In this document: in pieces, positions 7,786-16,370 of the stretch
Position numbering within the stretch: the first letter of the stretch is position 1
Layout of the letters: the number at the start of each line of letters is the position of its first letter
Assembly (NCBI GenBank): GCA_944320255.1
Contig: CALUGU010000021.1
Span: forward strand, 1-35,523
Reading direction: 5' to 3'
DNA length: 35,523 nucleotides
Source: an uncultured Prevotella sp.
Lineage (GTDB): Bacteria; Bacteroidota; Bacteroidia; Bacteroidales; Bacteroidaceae
Position numbers and translations under genes: made by a program
The notes under the pieces: model-generated
What the model was told of the DNA's origin: nothing
What the model saw: the letters and a program-made list of their open reading frames with translations, nothing else
The model's database searches: none

Positions 7786-8541
7786 TTAGAACTTAAACAT
7801 ATCCCCTATCGTCAGCAGGCCGCTGTGGTCCTTGGCGTACTCGGCGGCGAGCACCGCTCCGAGGGCGAAGCCCTTGCGCGAGTGGGCGTCGTGGGTTATC
7901 GTGATGCAATCGGCCTCAGAATCATACTTTATCGTATGTATGCCCGGCACTTCGCCCCGGCGTATGCTGTCGATGGCTATTTGGTCGGCGGCCACGCCGT
8001 CCGTGCCGCTCACGGTGCCGTCGGGGGCTGTCAGCGTGCCCTTGGCCCAGCCTGTCTTGCGGTCGATGTTGTCAACTATCTCCTCGGCCAGGGTTATCGC
8101 CGTGCCGCTGGGAGCGTCGAGCTTGTGGATGTGGTGGGTTTCCTCCATCGTCACCTCATACTGCGGAAAGCCGTTCATTATCTTGGCCAGATAGCGGTTG
8201 ACGGCGGAGAATATGGCCACGCCCACGCTGAAGTTCGACGCCCAGAAGAGCGTCTTGCCTTCCTCTGTGCACATCCGGCGCACGTCGTCGCCGTGGTCTT
8301 TCATCCACCCCGTAGAGCCTGACACCACCTTGACGCCCTTGGCGAAAGCCTTGAGGTAGTTGCCGTAGGCGGCTGTGGGGTTGGTGAACTCTATGGCGAC
8401 GTCGGCTGAAGCGAACTCCGGCGAGTCGTAGTCCTGCTGGTTGTCCTGGTCGATGATGCTTACGATTTCGTGGCCGCGGCTGATGGCTATCTGCTCAATC
8501 ATCTTGCCCATCTTGCCGTAACCGATGATAGCTATTTTCAT
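7786..8541 (-). CDS. dapB: 4-hydroxy-tetrahydrodipicolinate reductase
   Basis: Reduces the DapA product with NAD(P)H on the way to diaminopimelate and lysine, feeding peptidoglycan. The 251-residue protein starts with the nucleotide-binding MKIAIIGYGKMGKM, has GSTGW at 75-79, and the catalytic stretch THHIHKLDAPSGTA with H136 and K140. The ATG at 8539-8541 is chosen because the Rossmann motif begins at residue 2. An open extension of 31 codons upstream runs across the promoter and is not translated. The gene has its own promoter with a palindrome at the expected transcription start and is the probable first gene of dapB-lepB-lepB'-wbqC. Confidence 0.95.
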   Translation of the reverse strand: MKIAIIGYGKMGKMIEQIAISRGHEIVSIIDQDNQQDYDSPEFASADVAIEFTNPTAAYGNYLKAFAKGVKVVSGSTGWMKDHGDDVRRMCTEEGKTLFWASNFSVGVAIFSAVNRYLAKIMNGFPQYEVTMEETHHIHKLDAPSGTAITLAEEIVDNIDRKTGWAKGTLTAPDGTVSGTDGVAADQIAIDSIRRGEVPGIHTIKYDSEADCITITHDAHSRKGFALGAVLAAEYAKDHSGLLTIGDMFKF

Positions 8542-8549
8542 TTTTAAAA

Positions 8550-8563
8550 CAGATTTAAATCTG
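8550..8563. promoter_or_regulatory. Palindrome CAGATTTAAATCTG at the dapB transcription start
   Basis: A perfect 14-bp palindrome lies directly downstream of the dapB -7 box, where RNA synthesis should begin, and 9 nt before the ATG. This is the classical position for a repressor operator. The core GATTTAAATC recurs in TGATTTAAATCA at 23362-23373, upstream of the plus-strand susC promoter. No regulator is identifiable. Confidence 0.5.
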
Positions 8564-8567
8564 ATTG

Positions 8568-8598
8568 CAAAGATAATGAAAATAAAGAAGAAGCGAAA
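8568..8598 (-). promoter_or_regulatory. dapB promoter
   Basis: On the minus strand TTTC, 19 nt, TATCTTTG; one base off the TTTG-N19-TAnnTTTG consensus of Bacteroidetes. Expected transcription start is near 8563, giving a leader of about 20 nt. Confidence 0.6.
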
Positions 8599-8728
8599 GG
8601 AATGGGGGTTAAAAATAAACAATGCGGCCGCCAACTGCCGGCAGCCGCCCGCCCAGCCATCCCGAAGGGGTGGAACTTAACCGCCAACGCGGCTTATCCG
8701 GCCAATAAGACGAATAAAAACAAACAGC

Positions 8729-9751
8729 CTAATCAGCCACATAGCTAATCAAGTTCTCCACCTTCGGCAGTGTGGGAGCGGGCATCTGGCAGCCGGGAAT
8801 GAATTCGCGCAGTTCGTCGTCCGTCATCTTGCGGTAGACGCAATACAGGCTGACCGGCTGTGAGCCGTCAGCGGAGGGAAGGCGGCGCAGTATGCGCATC
8901 TCGCTGTCGCCGACCGACAACACACGGAACCCGGTGCTTACGCCCGTTGACACGTAGAAGCCGTTGGCGAGATAGGTGTACTTGACGCTCGCCGACGAGC
9001 CTTGGCGTCCCGGCGCAGGGGGCAGGCAGGCCGTGAGCGAGTCGGCGGAGATGAAATAGTCTTCGGCCGCCAACGCCTCAAAACCGCCGCGGCAGTCTTC
9101 GGCGTCATAGCGCCAGTCGGTCTCCATCTTGTGCATCTCGGTGCACCGCCAGCCGTAACCTACGGCGCGGCTCTCGAAGTCGGCGGCCGTGAGCCGTTCC
9201 TGTTCGGGCACTACGGGATACAGAGCGTTGAAAGTGTCAAGGTCGTAACGGTGGCTCGCGCGGCATGAGTCAAGCTCTTGGGCCGACATAGCCCGGTAAG
9301 TGGCGTAGACGTAGACGGGCGTCCCGTCGCCGCGCATGGCCTGGTATTTCAGTATCTTCAACGTTTCAGGAGTCACGGAAATAACCCTGAACACCTCCGC
9401 GCCGCCTGCCGTGACACGGCCTTCCACGCCGCTGAAGGCGAAGGCCTGCCTGCGGTAGCCTTTCAGGGGATAGGCGTCGATGTCCATGAACGTGGTTACG
9501 GAGTCGGCCGTGAAGGCGTATTGCACCGGACCGCCACCGGCGTGGCCGTCCCAGTAGTCGCGCTTGTCAATGCAGCCGTTCGCCTTTACCTCGTGCGACT
9601 CCACGTAGCGCCAGCCCTTGCCGCCGACGCAGCGCATGAAATAGTCGGCCAGCACAGGCTGCGGAGCCGGCAGGCGGTTGCAATCGTCTGCCGCCGCCGG
9701 CAACGCCCACGCCAAGAGCGCAAGCAAAAGATGAAGGTGCAATCTATTCAT
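8729..9751 (-). CDS. Secreted protein of unknown function with two internal repeats
   Basis: A 340-residue protein with a clear signal peptide (MNRLHLHLLLALLAWALPAA, cleavage near ALPAAAD). I do not recognise a named family. It consists of two related halves, about 27-165 and 187-330. Each starts with a GWR motif (GWRYVESHEVK and GWRCTEMHKME). Each ends with a matching block: FRVISVTPETLKILKY then VYVYATYRAMSAQEL in the first, FRVLSVGDSEMRILRR then VSLYCVYRKMTDDEL in the second. The pattern suggests two beta-rich, lipocalin-like domains arisen by duplication. Cysteines occur in both halves. It stands alone between dapB and the esterase on the same strand; TATATTTG at 9777-9784 is a possible promoter box. 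Function cannot be stated. Confidence 0.75.
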   Translation of the reverse strand: MNRLHLHLLLALLAWALPAAADDCNRLPAPQPVLADYFMRCVGGKGWRYVESHEVKANGCIDKRDYWDGHAGGGPVQYAFTADSVTTFMDIDAYPLKGYRRQAFAFSGVEGRVTAGGAEVFRVISVTPETLKILKYQAMRGDGTPVYVYATYRAMSAQELDSCRASHRYDLDTFNALYPVVPEQERLTAADFESRAVGYGWRCTEMHKMETDWRYDAEDCRGGFEALAAEDYFISADSLTACLPPAPGRQGSSASVKYTYLANGFYVSTGVSTGFRVLSVGDSEMRILRRLPSADGSQPVSLYCVYRKMTDDELREFIPGCQMPAPTLPKVENLISYVAD

Positions 9752-9776
9752 TATAAGGTTATTTCGTCAAACGGTT

Positions 9777-9784
9777 ACAAATAT
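9777..9784 (-). promoter_or_regulatory. Putative -7 box (TATATTTG) for the two-repeat secreted protein
   Basis: Exact TAnnTTTG match 25 nt before the start codon on the minus strand. A TTTG lies 23 nt further upstream, slightly too far for the usual 19-20, so the promoter call is moderate. Confidence 0.4.
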
Positions 9785-9846
9785 AGCGTTTTTTCCGCCA
9801 CGGTGTGCAAAAATAACCTTTTTTAGTAATAATTGCCGATTTTAGG

Positions 9847-10677
9847 CTAAAAGCTCCTAAGCCAGGCCTTAAGGTCGAGCTGCATCTCGTTGTGGTACTT
9901 GAACGAGTCGCGGTTGCCCCACCCGTGGCCGCCCGACGGGTACACGTGGAGCGTGGCGGGCACGTCGTGGCGGTAGAGCTGGATGTAATAGTTCACGCCG
10001 TTGGCGGGCAGCACGGTGTGGTCGTCGTCGCTCAGGGCGATGAAGGCGCGCGGCGTCACGCGCGTCACCTGCAAGTCGCTGCTGTACTCCTGCTCGTCGC
10101 GCTTCTTCGCCTTCACGCCGAGGAAGTTGTCGTGCGAGCCTTTATGGGTGATGTCTGGCATCATCGTTATCACGGGATAGAACAGTATCTGGAAGTCAGG
10201 CAGGGCGTCGCCCTTGGCGCGCGTGGCCACGGTTGACGCCAAGTGGCCTCCAGCCGACGAGCCCATTATGCCTACGTCGTGCGGGTCGATGTTCCAGTTG
10301 GCGGCGTTGCGGCGCACCAGCCTCACCGCTTCCTCGGCGTCGCTGACGGGCACGTCGCAGTCGCCGTGCGGCATGCGGTATTTCAACACTACGGCGGCTA
10401 TGCCCATGTTGTTGAAGAAGGCGGCCCAGTCGTGCCCCTCATGGTTCATGGCGAGGTGAGAGTATCCTCCGCCGGGGCAGATGACGACGGCGCGCCCCGT
10501 GGCCTCGGCCTTCGGCGGCAGGTAGACCCACACCTTGGCCGTGTCGGCGCGGTCGCTGCTTTTCTCGGCGGGGCCTTGCGGCCAAAGGTTGATTTCGGCG
10601 CCCTTTTGGGCGCAAACGGGCATGAACACCGCGGCAAGGGCGGCTACCAGCAATGTCTTGATATTTTTCATTTCCAT
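9847..10677 (-). CDS. Secreted alpha/beta-hydrolase esterase
   Basis: A 276-residue exported serine hydrolase, probably a carbohydrate (acetyl) esterase or feruloyl-type esterase by family resemblance. A signal peptide ends near MPVCA. The oxyanion loop is CPGGGYSHLA, the nucleophile elbow GSSAGGHLAS, the aspartate lies in ALSDDDHTVLP and the histidine in YPSGGHGWG. All three catalytic residues are present. The ATG at 10675-10677 is used; an ATG two codons later is equally possible, and an upstream TTG is unlikely. Similar enzymes in Prevotella and Bacteroides remove acetyl groups from plant polysaccharides, which would fit the pectin locus further right, but it is 7 kb away and not linked to it by operon structure. 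Exact substrate unknown. Confidence 0.85.
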   Translation of the reverse strand: MEMKNIKTLLVAALAAVFMPVCAQKGAEINLWPQGPAEKSSDRADTAKVWVYLPPKAEATGRAVVICPGGGYSHLAMNHEGHDWAAFFNNMGIAAVVLKYRMPHGDCDVPVSDAEEAVRLVRRNAANWNIDPHDVGIMGSSAGGHLASTVATRAKGDALPDFQILFYPVITMMPDITHKGSHDNFLGVKAKKRDEQEYSSDLQVTRVTPRAFIALSDDDHTVLPANGVNYYIQLYRHDVPATLHVYPSGGHGWGNRDSFKYHNEMQLDLKAWLRSF

Positions 10678-10730
10678 CAATGATTGTTCCGTAATTCAGG
10701 AGTTTTATGCAATTAAATGTGTTCGTCTTG

Positions 10731-10738
10731 CAAATGTA
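10731..10738 (-). promoter_or_regulatory. Putative -7 box (TACATTTG) for the esterase
   Basis: Exact TAnnTTTG match on the minus strand, about 55 nt upstream of the esterase start. No TTTG at the proper distance upstream. Confidence 0.4.
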
Positions 10739-10819
10739 AACAAAATTTTTCGTAATATTGCACGACGCTACTTTATTATAACATACGTTTTGATTTAAAA
10801 ACATACATATCTTTAGATT

Positions 10820-11344
10820 ATGAACCTACTGGAAAAATTCGGCTACTGCCCCGCCTGCGGCAGCTCGCACTTCGAGGACAACTCGCCGAAAAGCAAGAAA
10901 TGCAGCAACTGCGGCTTCGAGTACTTCATGAACCCGGCGGCGGCCGTGGTGGCGTTCATCACCAACGAGCGGGGCGAACTGCTCGTGGAGCGGCGCAAGA
11001 TGGAACCGGCGAAGGGCACGCTCGACCTGCCCGGAGGCTTCGCCGACGTGCTCGAAACGGCGGAGGAGAGCGTGGCGCGCGAGGTGATGGAGGAAACGGG
11101 CCTGCGCGTCACCGGCGCACGCTACCTGTTCAGCCAGCCCAACGTCTACCGATACTCCGGGCTCGACGTGCAGACGCTCGACCTTTTCTTCGAGTGCAAG
11201 GTGGAAGACTGCGCCGCGCTGAAGGCCGGCGACGACGCTGCCGAATGCCTCTGGATAGCCCCGGAGGACATTCACACCGAACAGTTCGGCCTGCGCTCCG
11301 TAAGGCAGGGACTGTATCAATACTTGGAAAAGGTGAGAAGGTGA
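10820..11344 (+). CDS. NUDIX hydrolase with N-terminal zinc ribbon
   Basis: A 174-residue cytoplasmic pyrophosphohydrolase of NUDIX type. The N-terminus has two Cys pairs (CPAC at 10-13 and CSNC), a zinc ribbon like that of NADH pyrophosphatases. It is followed by the NUDIX box, which begins GGFADVLE and ends REVMEETGL, with all box residues (G, E, RE, EE, G) in place. The substrate is probably a nucleotide such as NADH or ADP-ribose, but the sequence does not decide. The last codons and the stop (KVRR-TGA) are encoded by the first units of the AAGGTGAG tandem repeat, so the C-terminus was shaped by the repeat. A TATCTTTA box ends 4 nt before the ATG but lacks a well-spaced -33 box. Confidence 0.9.
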   Translation: MNLLEKFGYCPACGSSHFEDNSPKSKKCSNCGFEYFMNPAAAVVAFITNERGELLVERRKMEPAKGTLDLPGGFADVLETAEESVAREVMEETGLRVTGARYLFSQPNVYRYSGLDVQTLDLFFECKVEDCAALKAGDDAAECLWIAPEDIHTEQFGLRSVRQGLYQYLEKVRR

Positions 11345-11466
11345 GAAGGTGAGAAGGTGAGAAAGTGAGAAAGTGAGAAGGTGAGAAAGTGAGATGCGCA
11401 GACGCGGTATGGATACAATGTTGTGTGTGTTTTCTCACCTTCTCACCTTTCTCACCTTCTCACCTT
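11330..11466. repeat. 8-bp tandem repeat (AAGGTGAG) x8 facing its reverse complement x4, between convergent genes
   Basis: Eight units of AAGGTGAG or AAAGTGAG run from 11330 to 11393. Four units of CTCACCTT run from 11434 to 11466, with one extra T after the second. The arms form a long hairpin readable from both sides and probably act as a bidirectional terminator. Unequal copy number suggests slippage. Both arms contain the stop codon of the gene that enters them. Confidence 0.9.
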
Positions 11467-11877
11467 TATAAAGGTTGTTTTCCCCGGTATCTTCTGCCAC
11501 TTGCCCCTGACGGCAAACTTCAGTGTGCTGCCGTTCTTCTTTGTAAAAGTGTAGGTGCCGTCGTCGTTGACTTTCACCGTGGCCGTGAAGTCCTCGCTGC
11601 CATAGTCGTTCGCCACTTCCATCTCCGCCGTGCGGTCGTCCTTGACGCGCGAGTCTACGATGTACCACTTGCCCGCGCTCTGCGTCGAACCTATAAATCC
11701 GTCCATCGCGCCGAGCATGTCCTGCCCCGGCACGGTGACGTCGCGGTCGTAAAGGTTCATCCTGATATAAATCTTCAGCTCGTCGTTCCTTATCTCAACG
11801 TCGAACGGGCGCGCCTCCTGCGCCGCGGACAACGCCGCCGTGAGGCACAGGGCGAACAATAAGAATGCTTTTCTCAT
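11452..11877 (-). CDS. Small secreted protein of unknown function
   Basis: A 141-residue protein with a signal peptide (MRKAFLLFALCLTAALSAAQ) followed by about 120 residues rich in alternating charged and hydrophobic positions, suggesting a small beta-barrel or sandwich. I recognise no family. The ATG at 11875-11877 is chosen because it yields the signal peptide and lies just after a TATCTTTG promoter. A longer open frame upstream is an artefact running through the 9-bp repeat (Trp- and Asp-rich translation). The C-terminus reads KVRR-stop, encoded in the tandem repeat arm, exactly like the convergent NUDIX gene. Confidence 0.75.
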   Translation of the reverse strand: MRKAFLLFALCLTAALSAAQEARPFDVEIRNDELKIYIRMNLYDRDVTVPGQDMLGAMDGFIGSTQSAGKWYIVDSRVKDDRTAEMEVANDYGSEDFTATVKVNDDGTYTFTKKNGSTLKFAVRGKWQKIPGKTTFIKVRR

Positions 11878-11899
11878 AATCAACGGTTTATGTTTTTTG

Positions 11900-11930
11900 C
11901 AAAGATAACGCAAATTGACTGAAGCGGAAA
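11900..11930 (-). promoter_or_regulatory. Promoter of the small secreted protein gene
   Basis: Minus strand TTTC, 19 nt, TATCTTTG, the same layout as the dapB promoter. Leader about 17 nt. Confidence 0.55.
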
Positions 11931-11968
11931 ATAAATCGATGCCATTTATCCAAATCGGTTTTTTCCTG

Positions 11969-12004
11969 TCCTCCCAGTTCACCCAATCCTCCCAGTCCTC
12001 CCAG
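11969..12004. repeat. 9-bp tandem repeat (TCCTCCCAG type), four units
   Basis: Units TCCTCCCAG, TTCACCCAA, TCCTCCCAG and TCCTCCCAG lie between the small secreted protein gene and the infB terminator. The reverse complement (CTGGGAGGA) resembles the GGGAGAGCT repeat at 5328-5363. Confidence 0.8.
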
Positions 12005-12030
12005 TCCCAGCCACCCCAAACGGCACAATA

Positions 12031-12065
12031 AAAGGGCATCTTTCAGCGTGTGAAAGATGCCCTTT
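12031..12065 (-). terminator. Intrinsic terminator of the rimP-nusA-infB operon
   Basis: A perfect 15-bp stem (AAAGGGCATCTTTCA and its complement) with a 5-nt loop, 38 nt after the infB stop. On the minus strand it is followed by a short T-rich stretch. Confidence 0.85.
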
Positions 12066-12102
12066 CGTAAAGCATTGTATGTCAATATGTTGCCACGCAG
12101 GC

Positions 12103-14931
12103 TTAGAGCTTCTGCTTCACCTCTATCTCGGTGAAGGTCTCCAAGATGTCGCCCACCTGGATGTCGTTGAAGTTTACGAGGCTGATACCGCACTCGAAGT
12201 TCACGCCGACTTCCTTCACGTCGTCCTTGAAACGCTTGAGGGCGTTGATTTCCCCGGTGTGCACCACGATGCCGTCGCGCACTACGCGGGCCTTGTCTGC
12301 ACGGTGCACCTTGCCCTCCGTGACGTAAGCTCCGGCCACGGTGCCGACTTTCGAGATGTGGTAAACCTCGCGCACTTCCACCTGGCCTGTCACCACTTCC
12401 TTCTTCACCTTGTCGAGCATTCCCTCCATTGCGGACTTCACGTCCTCGATGGCGTCGTAGATGACGGAGTAGGTGTTGATTTCAACGCCTTCCTGCTCGG
12501 CCAGCTTGCGGGCAGCCGCCGACGGGCGCACCTGGAAGCCGCAGATGAGGGCGTCTGAAGCGTCGGCCAGCGAGACGTCGCTCTCTGAAATCTGGCCCAC
12601 GGCCTTGTAGATTACGTTCACCTTTATCTTCTCGGTGGAGAGCTTTATGAACGAGTCGCTCAACGCCTCGATGCTGCCGTCGGTGTCGCCCTTCACCACG
12701 ATGTTCAGCTCCTTGAACGAGCCGAGGGCTATGCGGTGGCTGATGTCGCTCAGCGTGAGGCGCTTCTGCGTGCGCAGTCCCTGCTCGCGCTGCAGTTGCA
12801 GACGCTTGTTGGTTATTTCGCGCGCCTCCTGCTCGGTCTCAAGTATGTGGAACGAGTCGCCGGCCGTGGGCGCGCCGTTCAGTCCGAGGATGATTGCCGG
12901 CTCGGCCGGGCCCGCCTGTTCTATGCGCTGGTTGCGCTCGTTGAACATGGCCTTGATGCGCCCGTATGTCGTTCCGGCCACCACGATGTCGCCCACGTGG
13001 AGCGTGCCGTTGCTTACGAGCACGGTGGAGATGTAGCCGCGGCCCTTGTCGAGCGACGACTCTATGATGCTTCCCGTGGCCTTGCGGTTGGGGTTGGCCT
13101 TCAGGTCGAGCATCTCGGCCTCAAGCAACACTTTCTCAAGAAGCTCGTCAACGCCAATGCCTTTCTTCGCGCTGATTTCCTGGCTCTGGTACTTTCCGCC
13201 CCACTCCTCTACGAGCAGGTTCATGTTTGCCAGGTCTTCACGTATCTTGTCGGGGTTCGCGCCCGGCTTGTCAATCTTGTTTATGGCGAACACCATCGGC
13301 ACGTTGGCCGCCTGTGCGTGGGCTATGGCCTCGCGCGTGGTCGGCATCACGCTGTCGTCGGCGGCGATGATGATGATGGCGATGTCTGTAACCTGCGCTC
13401 CACGGGCACGCATCGCGGTGAACGCTTCGTGGCCCGGAGTGTCGAGGAAGGTTATCTTGCGGCCGTCGGCGAGCGTCACGTTGTATGCGCCTATGTGCTG
13501 CGTGATGCCTCCGGCCTCGCCCGCTATGACGTTGGTGTTGCGGATGTGGTCGAGCAGCGACGTCTTTCCGTGGTCTACGTGGCCCATCACGGTAACGATG
13601 GGGGCGCGCGGCACGAGGTCGTTCTCGTCGTCAGGCTCTTCCGTTATGGCCTCTGACACTTCCGCGCTGACGTATTCCGTCTTGAAGCCGAACTCCTCGG
13701 CCACGAGGTTTATCGTCTCGGCGTCGAGGCGCTGGTTGATTGACACCATGATGCCTACGCTCATGCAAGTGCCGATGACTTGGTTAACCGACACGTTCAT
13801 CATGCTGGCCAGCTCGCTGACTGTCACGAACTCCGTGAGCTTCAGCACCTTGCTCTCGGCCTTGGCTTCGGCGCGCTGTTCCTTCAAGTGTTCCTGCACG
13901 GCCTCGCGCTTCTCCTTGCGGTATTTTGCGCCTTTCTTGTTCTGGCCCTTGCTGGTGAGGCGCGCCAGCGTCTCTTTTACCTGGCGTGCAACGTCCTCCT
14001 CGCTCACTTCAAGCGGCTTGTGGCCGCGCTTGTTCTTCTTTTTCTTCGAGCCGCCCTGCGCCTGTTGGCCGCCGCCCGCGCCGTTCTGCTTCACGGCCTG
14101 GTCTATGTTGACGCGCTCTTTCGTTATGCGTGAGCGTTTCTTCTTGCCGTCGCCGCGCGCCTGTCCGGCCTTTTCCTCGCGCTCCTTGCGGCGTTCCTCC
14201 TTCGATTTCTTCTTCGGGCGGGTGCTCTGGTTGAGCGAGTCGAGGTCTATTTTGCCCAAGACGTTCACTTTCGGGGCGAGCTTCTTCTCGCTCTTCAGGG
14301 TGAAAATCTTAGAGTCTTCAGTGGCGGCCTGTGTCTCTGCGGCAGTCCCGCCGTTGGCCGGTTGCGGCTGTTGCGCCGGCTGCTGCTGCGCTGCGGCAGC
14401 TTGGCTGGCAGTCTCCTCCGCCTTCTTGGCCGCGTCGGCGGCGGCCGGCTTGGCTTCCGCCGTCTTCTCAGGCTGCGGCTCCGCAGCGGGCTGCGATTTC
14501 TTTACAGTCTCGGTTGCGGCCGGCTTAGCCTTCACAGGAGCGGCCTCGGCGGCAGGCTTTTCGGCAGGTTTCTCCTGCTTCGGCTGCTGTTTCTGCGCCG
14601 GCTTGCGGTTAAGGCTGTCAAGGTCGATCTTGCCCAACACGGTGTATTTCTGTGTCGTAGCCTCTCGCACGGGGCTTCCAGCCTTCTGTTCCTTGCGCTC
14701 CGACGGGCGTTTCTTTTCTTTCGGGTGCTTCTGGAAGAGCTTTTCAGCCTGGGTTCTCACCTCCTTGTCCGACTTGAACTCTTCCACGAGGGCGTGGTAT
14801 TGGTTATCGTTGAGCTTGAAGCTGACGTCTTCCCTCACCTCGCCCAGGTCACTTCTCTTTTTCAGGAATTCAACTGCCGTTTGAAGTCCTATATTCAATT
14901 CTCTGATTGCTTTATTTAATCTGATGCTCAT
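12103..14931 (-). CDS. infB: Translation initiation factor IF-2
   Basis: GTPase that places initiator tRNA on the 30S subunit. The 942-residue protein has a short N-terminal domain ([20 protein letters not shown]) and a long low-complexity linker, about 75-340, rich in Lys, Ala, Pro, Gln and Glu. The second IF2-N domain follows, then the GTPase with G1 GHVDHGKT at 450-457, DTPGHEAF and NKID, and the barrel and C-terminal domains ending EVKQKL. The linker contains a repeated phrase ([11 protein letters not shown]) twice, typical of Bacteroidales IF-2. It is the third gene of rimP-nusA-infB; the 139-nt gap to nusA is a 32-bp perfect inverted repeat reaching to 9 nt before the start codon, so translation initiation may depend on unfolding. 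Confidence 0.97.
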   Translation of the reverse strand: MSIRLNKAIRELNIGLQTAVEFLKKRSDLGEVREDVSFKLNDNQYHALVEEFKSDKEVRTQAEKLFQKHPKEKKRPSERKEQKAGSPVREATTQKYTVLGKIDLDSLNRKPAQKQQPKQEKPAEKPAAEAAPVKAKPAATETVKKSQPAAEPQPEKTAEAKPAAADAAKKAEETASQAAAAQQQPAQQPQPANGGTAAETQAATEDSKIFTLKSEKKLAPKVNVLGKIDLDSLNQSTRPKKKSKEERRKEREEKAGQARGDGKKKRSRITKERVNIDQAVKQNGAGGGQQAQGGSKKKKNKRGHKPLEVSEEDVARQVKETLARLTSKGQNKKGAKYRKEKREAVQEHLKEQRAEAKAESKVLKLTEFVTVSELASMMNVSVNQVIGTCMSVGIMVSINQRLDAETINLVAEEFGFKTEYVSAEVSEAITEEPDDENDLVPRAPIVTVMGHVDHGKTSLLDHIRNTNVIAGEAGGITQHIGAYNVTLADGRKITFLDTPGHEAFTAMRARGAQVTDIAIIIIAADDSVMPTTREAIAHAQAANVPMVFAINKIDKPGANPDKIREDLANMNLLVEEWGGKYQSQEISAKKGIGVDELLEKVLLEAEMLDLKANPNRKATGSIIESSLDKGRGYISTVLVSNGTLHVGDIVVAGTTYGRIKAMFNERNQRIEQAGPAEPAIILGLNGAPTAGDSFHILETEQEAREITNKRLQLQREQGLRTQKRLTLSDISHRIALGSFKELNIVVKGDTDGSIEALSDSFIKLSTEKIKVNVIYKAVGQISESDVSLADASDALICGFQVRPSAAARKLAEQEGVEINTYSVIYDAIEDVKSAMEGMLDKVKKEVVTGQVEVREVYHISKVGTVAGAYVTEGKVHRADKARVVRDGIVVHTGEINALKRFKDDVKEVGVNFECGISLVNFNDIQVGDILETFTEIEVKQKL

Positions 14932-14940
14932 ACTCTTTTT

Positions 14941-15073
14941 AATTCATAATTCATAATTCATAATTCATAATTCAGTATCGGCGTAGTCGAATTTCATTCC
15001 ATAATCCATAATTGACATTTGCTATTGTATATGCGCAGCCAATTATGAATTATGAATTATGAATTATGAATTA
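14941..15073. repeat. 7-bp repeat (AATTCAT) inverted repeat spanning the nusA-infB gap
   Basis: Left arm 14941-14972 is the exact reverse complement of right arm 15041-15072 (32 bp). Each arm is a little over four units of a 7-bp step. The nusA stop codon TAA (15071-15073) is the start of one arm, and the other arm ends 9 nt before infB. In the mRNA each arm-borne ATG opens a five-codon reading frame (MNYEL-stop). Confidence 0.9.
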
Positions 15074-16333
15074 CTCAAACTCCGCCCTAAGCACTTTCAG
15101 CACGTTATCGACGGTCTCCTCCTCAAGGTCGGCCTTCTCGACAAGCATCTCGCGCGGCGCGTTGAGCACGGCCTTGGCCGTATCGAGGCCGATGGCCTTG
15201 ATGGCGTCGATGATCCACTGGTCGATCTCGTCAGAGAACTCGTCGAGGTAGATGTCCTCGTCAACCTCGCTCTCGTCAAGCTCGCGGAACACGTCGATGG
15301 TGTATTCGGTCAGCATACTGGCCAACTTGATGTTCAAGCCGCCGCGTCCGATGGCGAGCGACACTTCCTCCGGGCGCAGGTAGACTTCGGCCTTCTTGTT
15401 CTCCTCGTCAACGTTGATGCTCGAAATCTTCGCCGGGCTGAGGGCGCGCTGGATGAAGAGCTTTATGTTGGCGGTGTAGTTCACCACGTCGATGTTCTCG
15501 TTGCAAAGCTCGCGCACGATGCCGTGCACGCGGCTTCCCTTCACTCCTACGCAGGCACCCACCGGGTCGATGCGGTCGTCATAGCTCTCAACGGCAATCT
15601 TGGCGCGCTCTCCCGGCATGCGGGCTATGCGCTTAATCGTAATCAGTCCGTCGGCAATCTCCGGCACTTCGGCCTCAAGCAGCCGTTCAAGGAACATGTT
15701 GCTCGTGCGCGAGAGTATGATCTTCGGGTTGTTGTTCTCGTTGGTGACGTCCTTGATGACGGCGCGCACGGTCTCGCCCTTGCGGTAGACGTCGTGCGGT
15801 ATCTGCTCGGCCTTGGGCAGTATCAGCTCGTTGTTCTCGTCGTCAACGAGCAACACCTCGCGCTTCCACACCTGGTAGACCTCGGCACTGATTACCTGGC
15901 CCACGCGGTCCTTATACTTATTATATAAGCTGTCGTGCTCAAGCTCAAGTATCTTCGAGGCCAGCGTCTGGCGCAGGTTGAGGATGGCGCGGCGGCCAAA
16001 CTTGCTGAAGTCAACCTTCTCGCTGACCTCCTCGCCTATCTCATAGTCGGGTTCTATCTTCAGGGCGTCGGTGAGGGATATTTCCTTGTTCTCGTCCTTC
16101 ACCTCGCCGTCGGCCACGACGGTGCGGTTGCGGTAAATCTCGAAGTCGCCCTTGTCGGGGTTCACGATGACGTCGAAGTTCTCGTCGCTGCCGAATATCT
16201 TGGCGATGACGTTGCGGAAACTCTCCTCCAAGACGCTCATCAACGTCGTGCGGTCGATGTTCTTGGTGTCTTTGAACTCTTTAAAGGTGTCAACCATGCT
16301 GACGGTTTCTTCACCACTCTTTCTTGTTGCCAT
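15071..16333 (-). CDS. nusA: Transcription termination/antitermination factor NusA
   Basis: RNA polymerase-binding elongation factor that influences pausing, termination and antitermination. The 420-residue protein begins MATRKSGEETVSMVDTFKEF. The polymerase-binding domain comes first (VLEESFRNVIAKIFG, VNPDKGDFEIYRNR), then an S1 domain around 135-200, and two KH domains (PGERAKIAVESYD; VCVGVKG-type segment GACVGVKGSRVHGI; EEVSLAIGRGGLNIKLASML). The C-terminal acidic repeats of enterobacterial NusA are absent, which is normal for Bacteroidetes. It lies second in the operon, 123 nt after rimP, a gap holding a 21-bp GC-rich inverted repeat. Confidence 0.96.
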   Translation of the reverse strand: MATRKSGEETVSMVDTFKEFKDTKNIDRTTLMSVLEESFRNVIAKIFGSDENFDVIVNPDKGDFEIYRNRTVVADGEVKDENKEISLTDALKIEPDYEIGEEVSEKVDFSKFGRRAILNLRQTLASKILELEHDSLYNKYKDRVGQVISAEVYQVWKREVLLVDDENNELILPKAEQIPHDVYRKGETVRAVIKDVTNENNNPKIILSRTSNMFLERLLEAEVPEIADGLITIKRIARMPGERAKIAVESYDDRIDPVGACVGVKGSRVHGIVRELCNENIDVVNYTANIKLFIQRALSPAKISSINVDEENKKAEVYLRPEEVSLAIGRGGLNIKLASMLTEYTIDVFRELDESEVDEDIYLDEFSDEIDQWIIDAIKAIGLDTAKAVLNAPREMLVEKADLEEETVDNVLKVLRAEFE

Positions 16334-16370
16334 ATATTTTTATTGTTATTTTCTATTAACAAGCCCCCAC

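Noticed and set aside
11878..12039. 54-codon N-terminal extension of the small secreted protein
   Set aside because: The extension is Trp/Asp/Glu-rich translation of a 9-bp tandem repeat and lies across the promoter; the internal ATG gives a proper signal peptide.
13046..14884. 612-codon open frame antisense to infB
   Set aside because: Ser/Ala-rich shadow of the GC-rich, low-complexity IF-2 linker; infB itself is certain.
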